9,952 bases of DNA, taken from NCBI GenBank assembly GCA_035651595.1, contig DASRFJ010000330.1, forward strand, positions 1-9,952, read 5' to 3'. Both the position numbers and the translations under genes were made by a program. Positions 6,599-9,952 of the stretch are shown in pieces (positions within the stretch are counted from its first letter, which is position 1; each line of letters opens with the position of its first letter). Source of the stretch: JAFARZ01 sp035651595 (lineage in GTDB: Bacteria; Actinomycetota; Actinomycetes; Streptosporangiales; Streptosporangiaceae). Under the pieces are notes generated by a model. It was not told the origin of the DNA. It saw only the letters and a list, made by a program, of their open reading frames with translations, and made no database searches.

Positions 6599-7737
6599 CC
6601 GGCGAGGCGCGGATCGTGCTGCCGGGTCGCGACGAGCCGCTCACCGTGACCCGGCCCGGCTGGGCGGACAGCTATCCGCCGCCCATGACGCGCCGGGTCT
6701 ACGCGGCCGCGCACGTCGCCGCGCGGGCGGGCGGCGTCATCGACTGGGACGCCACGATGGGCTTCCGCGAGCACCTGTGGGCGCACGGCTTCGGGGTCGC
6801 CGAGGCGATGGACACCGCGCAGCGCGGCATGGGGCTGTCCTGGGCGCGAGCACGCGAGCTGATCGCACGGTCGGCGGAGCGATTGGCCAAGCATCAAACG
6901 ACAGGTGCGCGGGGTGCCGCGCTGGCGTGCGGCGCCGGCACCGACCAGCTCGCCGACGGCGAGCGCCACTCGCTCGCCACGATCGTGCGCGCCTACCAGG
7001 AGCAGCTCCACTACGTGCAGGATGCGGGCGCCGACGTGATCCTCATGGCCAGCCGGGCACTTGCGGCCAGCGCCCGCGGCGCACCGGACTACCTCGACGT
7101 GTACGTGGAACTGCTCGAGCAGGCCGAACGGCCGGTGATCCTGCACTGGCTCGGCGAGGCGTTCGACCCGGCGCTGCGCGGCTACTGGGGCGGGAGCGAC
7201 TTCGCGGCGGCGGCGGACACGGTCCTGGAGCTGATCGAACGCGCCGGCCCGAAGGTGGACGGGATCAAGCTCTCCGTGCTCGACGCCGGACGCGAGGTCG
7301 AGTTCCGGCGCCGGCTCCCCCAGGGCATCCGCCTGTACACCGGCGACGACTTCAACTACGCGGAACTGATCCGCGGCGACGCGACCGGGCACAGCGACGC
7401 GCTGCTCGGGATATTCGCGGCGATCGCCGCTCCGGCGGCCGCGGCGCTGCGCGCGCTCGACGACGGGGACGTCGCGGGATACGAGGCGGCGATGACGCCG
7501 ACCGTGCCGCTGAGCCGGGTGATCTTCGAGGCGCCGACCTACCACTACAAGGTGGGAGTGGCGTTCCTCGCCTGGCTGAACGGCCGCCAACCGGAGTTCT
7601 CGATGCTGGACGGACTGGAGCACCAACGGTCGTTCGGACATCTGGTAAGGGTTTTCGAGCTGGCCGCCGCGGCCGGCGCGCTGACCGAACCAGAGCTGGC
7701 CGTCATGCGGATGACCCGGCTGCTGGAGGCGGCGTGA
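6595..7737 (+). CDS. DUF993 family protein (DapA-like TIM barrel)
   Basis: Encodes 380 aa. I recognise it as the DUF993 family, often annotated as dihydrodipicolinate synthase-like. Visible blocks include GGVIDWDATMGFREHLW (about 47-62), GTDQL (115-119), ILHWLGEAFDP (182-192) and DGIKLSVLD (222-230). Lys225 in the last block is the natural candidate for a Schiff-base lysine by analogy with class I aldolases, which is inference. YTGDDFNY follows at 248-255. No biochemical function is established for the family as far as I know; an aldolase or lyase step on a keto-sugar-like intermediate fits the neighbours. The ATG overlaps the upstream stop (ATGA), with GGAGGG nine bases before it, so translation is coupled. 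Its own stop overlaps the next start (GTGA). Confidence 0.88.
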   Translation: MTGEARIVLPGRDEPLTVTRPGWADSYPPPMTRRVYAAAHVAARAGGVIDWDATMGFREHLWAHGFGVAEAMDTAQRGMGLSWARARELIARSAERLAKHQTTGARGAALACGAGTDQLADGERHSLATIVRAYQEQLHYVQDAGADVILMASRALAASARGAPDYLDVYVELLEQAERPVILHWLGEAFDPALRGYWGGSDFAAAADTVLELIERAGPKVDGIKLSVLDAGREVEFRRRLPQGIRLYTGDDFNYAELIRGDATGHSDALLGIFAAIAAPAAAALRALDDGDVAGYEAAMTPTVPLSRVIFEAPTYHYKVGVAFLAWLNGRQPEFSMLDGLEHQRSFGHLVRVFELAAAAGALTEPELAVMRMTRLLEAA

Positions 7738-8573
7738 TCGAGGCCCGGCGGCTGTCCCTCAACCAGGCGACGGTCAAGCGCCTCTCGGTGCCGGAGGCGG
7801 CCGCGCTGTGCGCCACGCACGAGATCGGCGGGATCGGGCTGTGGCGGGAACAGGTCGATGAGTGCGGCGTCGCCGAGGCCGCGGCAGCGGTGCGCCGGGC
7901 CGGACTGCACGTGTCCAGCCTGTGCCGGGGCGGCTTCTTCACCCACGCCGAACCGGACGCGAGGGCGGCGGCGCTGGCGGACAATCGCGCCGCCATCGCG
8001 ACGGCGGCCGAACTGGGCGCGGACGTGCTGATCCTGGTGAGCGGCGGGCTGGTGCCGGGCAGCCGGGACATCGGGCTGGCCCGCGGGATGATCGCGGACG
8101 CGATCGGCGAACTGGTACCGGTGGCCGAGCGGGCCGGGGTGCGGCTCGGCATCGAGCCGCTGCATCCGATGTACTGTGCGGACCGGTGCGTGATCAGCAC
8201 GCTCGCCGAGGCCACCGACCTGGCGCGCCAGTTTCCCGCGGACGTGGCCGGCGTCGTGGTGGACACGTACCACGTCTGGTGGGACGTCCGGCTGCCAGCG
8301 GAGATCGCCAGGGCCGGGGAACGGATCTTCAGCTTCCAGCTGGCCGATTGGGTGCTGCCGCTGCCGGCCGACGTCCTGCTCGGCCGCGGTCATGTCGGCG
8401 ACGGAGTCATCGACTTCCGCGCCATCGCCGCCGCCGTCGAAGCGGCGGGCTATGCCGGATACGTCGAGGTGGAGATCTTCAACCAGCGGATCTGGGACGC
8501 CCCCGCGGACGCCACCGCCGCGACCGTCCGGGAGCGCTTCGCGAGCTATTTCGCGGCGGCCAGCTCCGGGTAA
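7734..8573 (+). CDS. Sugar phosphate isomerase/epimerase, xylose-isomerase-like TIM barrel
   Basis: Encodes 279 aa from a GTG that overlaps the previous stop by 4 bp. The fold is suggested by the order of conserved acidic residues: IEPLHPM (Glu141), VVDTYHVWWD (Asp177, His180), FQLADW (Gln202, Asp205), GRGHVGDGVIDF (218-228) and VEVEIFN (Glu247). Glu141, Asp177, Gln202 and Glu247 line up with the divalent-metal ligands of the family; Gln202 stands where many members have His. The family includes epimerases, isomerases, dehydratases such as IolE, and glycoside-cleaving enzymes, so the exact reaction is open. It is the last gene of the operon. Its final 28 bp overlap the 3' end of the convergent dehydrogenase gene, with no room for a terminator between them. 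Confidence 0.88.
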   Translation: MIEARRLSLNQATVKRLSVPEAAALCATHEIGGIGLWREQVDECGVAEAAAAVRRAGLHVSSLCRGGFFTHAEPDARAAALADNRAAIATAAELGADVLILVSGGLVPGSRDIGLARGMIADAIGELVPVAERAGVRLGIEPLHPMYCADRCVISTLAEATDLARQFPADVAGVVVDTYHVWWDVRLPAEIARAGERIFSFQLADWVLPLPADVLLGRGHVGDGVIDFRAIAAAVEAAGYAGYVEVEIFNQRIWDAPADATAATVRERFASYFAAASSG

Positions 8574-9253
8574 AGCGCGGACAGCGGCTGCGACAGGTTC
8601 TGCTTGACCCAGCGGCTGACGTCGTCGGCGAGGACCTCGTGGTCACCGGCCTCGAGTCCGTCGTAGATCGCGGCGACGATGTCCCGCGGGTCCGCCTTGG
8701 CGACGTCCAGCCCCGCCGTCATCGGCGTATCCGCGTAGCCGAGGTGAGCACCCACGACCTGGGTTCCCTGGCCGGCCAGCTCTAGCCGGAGGCTGTTGGT
8801 CACCGACCACAGCGCCGCCTTGGTCGAGGGGTACACGCCTGGTTGGGCCAGCCAGCTCAGCGCGGAATGGACGTCGACGAGAGCACCGCCGCCGTTCTTC
8901 GCCAGGACCGGCGCGAATGCCTGCGCCACCGCGATCGGCCCGAACACGTTCGTTTCGTACGCCGCGCGCACCTGGTCCAGGGGCATGGTCAGCAGGCTGC
9001 GTCCCGCGGCCACCCCCGCGTTGTTGATCACGATCGTCGTGTCCGTGGCGACGAACGCCGCGGCGGCTACCGATGCCTCGTCGGTGACATCCAGGGCGAG
9101 CCGCACCACCCGGTGGTCGTCCCACGAACGCGGCGTGCGCGCGGTGGCGTAGACGCGCCTGGCGCCCCGTCGCAGGGCCTGGACGGTGAACTCGGTCCCG
9201 AGTCCCCCGTTCGCGCCGGTGATCAGGACGACCGAGTCCGCGAGCTTGGTCAT
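8546..9253 (-). CDS. Short-chain dehydrogenase/reductase (SDR)
   Basis: Encodes 235 aa, the classical SDR length. Motifs present: TGANGGLG cofactor turn (12-19), NNAG (77-80), Asn102, Ser130 in VHSALSW and the Tyr141/Lys145 pair in YPSTK. It reduces or oxidises a carbonyl or alcohol with NAD(P)(H). The substrate is unknown. The start at 9253 has GGAGG at 9266-9262, eight bases upstream. The alternative ATG at 9286 lacks such a site and would include operator sequence, so it was rejected. It is divergent from the HxlR-type gene, a common arrangement in which the regulator controls its neighbouring oxidoreductase. Its 3' end overlaps the isomerase gene by 28 bp. Confidence 0.93.
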   Translation of the reverse strand: MTKLADSVVLITGANGGLGTEFTVQALRRGARRVYATARTPRSWDDHRVVRLALDVTDEASVAAAAFVATDTTIVINNAGVAAGRSLLTMPLDQVRAAYETNVFGPIAVAQAFAPVLAKNGGGALVDVHSALSWLAQPGVYPSTKAALWSVTNSLRLELAGQGTQVVGAHLGYADTPMTAGLDVAKADPRDIVAAIYDGLEAGDHEVLADDVSRWVKQNLSQPLSALYPELAAAK

Positions 9254-9261
9254 GACGGCAG

Positions 9262-9266
9262 CCTCC
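9262..9266 (-). promoter_or_regulatory. Ribosome binding site that fixes the SDR start
   Basis: GGAGG on the minus strand lies eight bases before the ATG at 9253. It favours the 235-residue product over the 246-residue reading from 9286. Confidence 0.75.
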
Positions 9267-9272
9267 GAGTGT

Positions 9273-9287
9273 GTTGTGATTTCCAAC
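9273..9287. promoter_or_regulatory. Candidate HxlR operator, site A
   Basis: GTTGTGATTTCCAAC has the form GTTG-N7-CAAC. Its reverse complement matches site B (9320-9334) at 12 of 15 positions. It overlaps the predicted -35 of the regulator gene. Binding by the HxlR protein encoded next door is inference. Confidence 0.55.
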
Positions 9288-9308
9288 TAACCGAGTCAGC
9301 GCTATGCT
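9280..9308 (+). promoter_or_regulatory. Possible promoter of the HxlR gene
   Basis: TTTCCA (9280-9285), a 17-bp spacer and TATGCT (9303-9308) each match four of six consensus bases. The expected start near 9315 gives a leader of about 44 nt. The -35 box lies in operator site A. Confidence 0.35.
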
Positions 9309-9333
9309 AGGCGTAGTCAGTTGGAAAAAGCAA
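9304..9333 (-). promoter_or_regulatory. Possible promoter of the SDR gene
   Basis: On the minus strand, TTGCTT (9333-9328), an 18-bp spacer and TAGCAT (9309-9304). The -35 matches only three of six consensus bases and lies within operator site B. The -10 uses almost the same bases as the opposing promoter's -10, so the two promoters would overlap face to face. Confidence 0.3.
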
Positions 9334-9334
9334 C
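9320..9334. promoter_or_regulatory. Candidate HxlR operator, site B
   Basis: GTTGGAAAAAGCAAC repeats the GTTG-N7-CAAC dyad of site A in the opposite orientation, 47 bp away centre to centre. An extra flanking A and T extend it to AGTTG/CAACT. It overlaps the predicted -35 of the SDR gene and lies about 25 bp before the regulator's start codon. Confidence 0.6.
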
Positions 9335-9358
9335 TCACTTCGCCTCAGGACGGATCCG

Positions 9359-9850
9359 ATGGAAGCACAGGGCGTGATGGCCGACCAGCCCCTCGGCGTC
9401 CGGCCGTGTTCGGTCGCGGCCTCGCTGGAGATCCTGGGCGAGCGATGGACGCTGCTCGCCATCAGGGAAATCGGCTTCGGAGTGCACCGGTTCGCCAGGA
9501 TCGCCGCCTACACCGGCGCCTCGCGTGACCTGCTCGCCGACCGGCTGCGCAAGCTGGAAAGCGCCGGGATCGTCGAACGGCGGCAGTACTGCGAGCATCC
9601 TCCGCGCTACGAATACCACCTGACCGAGGCCGGCCATGACCTGTACCGCGTGCTGCTCGCCCTCCAGGAGTGGGGCGACAAGTGGGCCGTGGCAAACCCC
9701 GTCACCGAGGTCCTGCACGACTGCGGACACCGGCTGGACCTCCAGCTGACCTGCCAGCACTGCGGCCAGGCGGTTACTCACGACAGCGTCGCGACCGTAC
9801 TCGTTCCGGAGAAGATTGCGGACAGTTACCCCCCCACTTTGGGGGGGTAA
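9359..9850 (+). CDS. HxlR-family winged-helix transcriptional regulator
   Basis: Encodes 163 aa. PCSVAASLEILGERWTLLAI (16-35) is the HxlR signature; the recognition region and wing follow (about 42-90: FARIAAYTGASRDLLADRLRKLE, then YEYHLTEAG). Cys17 matches the N-terminal Cys used for redox or electrophile sensing in relatives such as YodB and HypR. A Cys/His-rich C-terminal patch (His120, Cys122, His124, Cys132, Cys135) could bind metal, which is inference. The start at 9359 has AGGA (9347-9350) eight bases upstream; Met7 is a weaker alternative. It probably represses itself and the divergent SDR through sites A and B. The last 11 residues (from Ile153) and the stop are encoded by a perfect inverted repeat, so the native C-terminus may have been replaced. 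Confidence 0.93.
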   Translation: MEAQGVMADQPLGVRPCSVAASLEILGERWTLLAIREIGFGVHRFARIAAYTGASRDLLADRLRKLESAGIVERRQYCEHPPRYEYHLTEAGHDLYRVLLALQEWGDKWAVANPVTEVLHDCGHRLDLQLTCQHCGQAVTHDSVATVLVPEKIADSYPPTLGG

Positions 9851-9861
9851 CTGTCCGCAAT
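9815..9861. repeat. Perfect 21-bp inverted repeat spanning the HxlR stop codon
   Basis: Arms 9815-9835 and 9841-9861 are perfectly complementary around the loop ACTTT (9836-9840). The stem ends in seven C:G pairs next to the loop. The coding frame runs through the left arm and loop and stops at TAA (9848-9850) inside the right arm. No T-run follows on the plus strand. It may act as an I-shaped, U-tract-free, bidirectional terminator, or be a small repetitive element inserted at the gene end. I see no second copy in the window. Confidence 0.85.
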
Positions 9862-9897
9862 AATCTGGCACGCCTGACGGCGCGCCCGGAATGGGCT

Positions 9898-9920
9898 AAA
9901 TGCCCGATTTGTCGGGGTTT
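9898..9920. terminator. Possible bidirectional terminator
   Basis: CCCGA (9903-9907) and TCGGG (9912-9916) form a 5-bp stem with a TTTG loop. It is flanked by AAA on the left and TTT on the right, which can extend the stem or act as a short T-tract in either direction. An alternative hairpin, GGGC-TAAAT-GCCC (9893-9905), overlaps it. Beyond it, 9921-9952 is G-rich with no feature seen. Confidence 0.4.
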
Positions 9921-9952
9921 GAGGACTCGGCGGGGGCGGGCGGGGCGCTGGG

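Noticed and set aside
6777..8573. Single long plus-strand frame covering DUF993 and the isomerase
   Set aside because: Within 6777-7733 it is out of phase with DUF993 and gives Arg-rich nonsense. Only the part from the GTG at 7734 is a real gene.
9254..9286. N-terminal extension of the SDR from ATG 9286
   Set aside because: No ribosome binding site upstream, and it would place operator site A in coding sequence; GGAGG before 9253 is much better.
9815..9861. Canonical Rho-independent terminator
   Set aside because: The stem is far longer than usual and no T-run follows on the plus strand, so it is listed as an inverted repeat with possible terminator function.
1..9952. LacI-family regulator gene for the paired operators, and tRNA, rRNA or transposase genes
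   Set aside because: No reading frame with a LacI helix-turn-helix, no transposase motifs and no tRNA-like cloverleaf were seen on either strand.

Overview
This is a high-GC, tightly packed window typical of an actinomycete (for example the Pseudonocardiales or Streptomyces type). GC-rich third codon positions, short gaps, ATGA/GTGA start-stop overlaps and few low-GC stretches all point there. The genus cannot be fixed from the sequence alone. Nothing looks like an integrated element.

Left block (21-4846, minus strand). Three tightly spaced genes read from right to left: an aldehyde dehydrogenase, an APC-family amino acid/amine permease and a copper/TPQ amine oxidase. The set describes uptake of a primary amine, its oxidation to aldehyde, ammonia and H2O2, and oxidation of the aldehyde to the acid.

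Central divergent spacer (4847-5401). This 555-bp region has no credible gene but much structure. An identical 16-bp LacI/GalR-type operator sits at each end, with centres 483 bp apart. Between them lie a 2 x 19-bp repeat, a 10-bp repeat, a 64-nt interrupted dyad, a 14-bp palindrome and a 23-bp tandem repeat. A TTGACC/TACGCT promoter abuts the right-hand operator.

Right block (5402-8573, plus strand). Three translationally coupled genes encode a Gfo/Idh/MocA oxidoreductase, a DUF993 DapA-like TIM-barrel protein and a xylose-isomerase-like TIM-barrel isomerase/epimerase. This is a carbohydrate- or polyol-type catabolic operon of unknown substrate. The shared operator suggests that one LacI-family regulator, not encoded in the window, controls both the amine and the sugar-type operon.

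Far right (8546-9952). A short-chain dehydrogenase (minus strand, overlapping the isomerase gene tail to tail by 28 bp) is divergent from an HxlR-family regulator. Two GTTG-N7-CAAC sites in their intergenic region look like HxlR operators placed over both promoters. The regulator gene ends inside a perfect 21-bp inverted repeat, followed by a second, weaker hairpin.

Main points of interest: the operator pair joining an amine oxidase operon to a DUF993 sugar-type operon, the structured spacer, the palindrome that supplies the last codons of the regulator, and a ribosome binding site lying inside a tandem repeat that encodes a Gly-rich tail.
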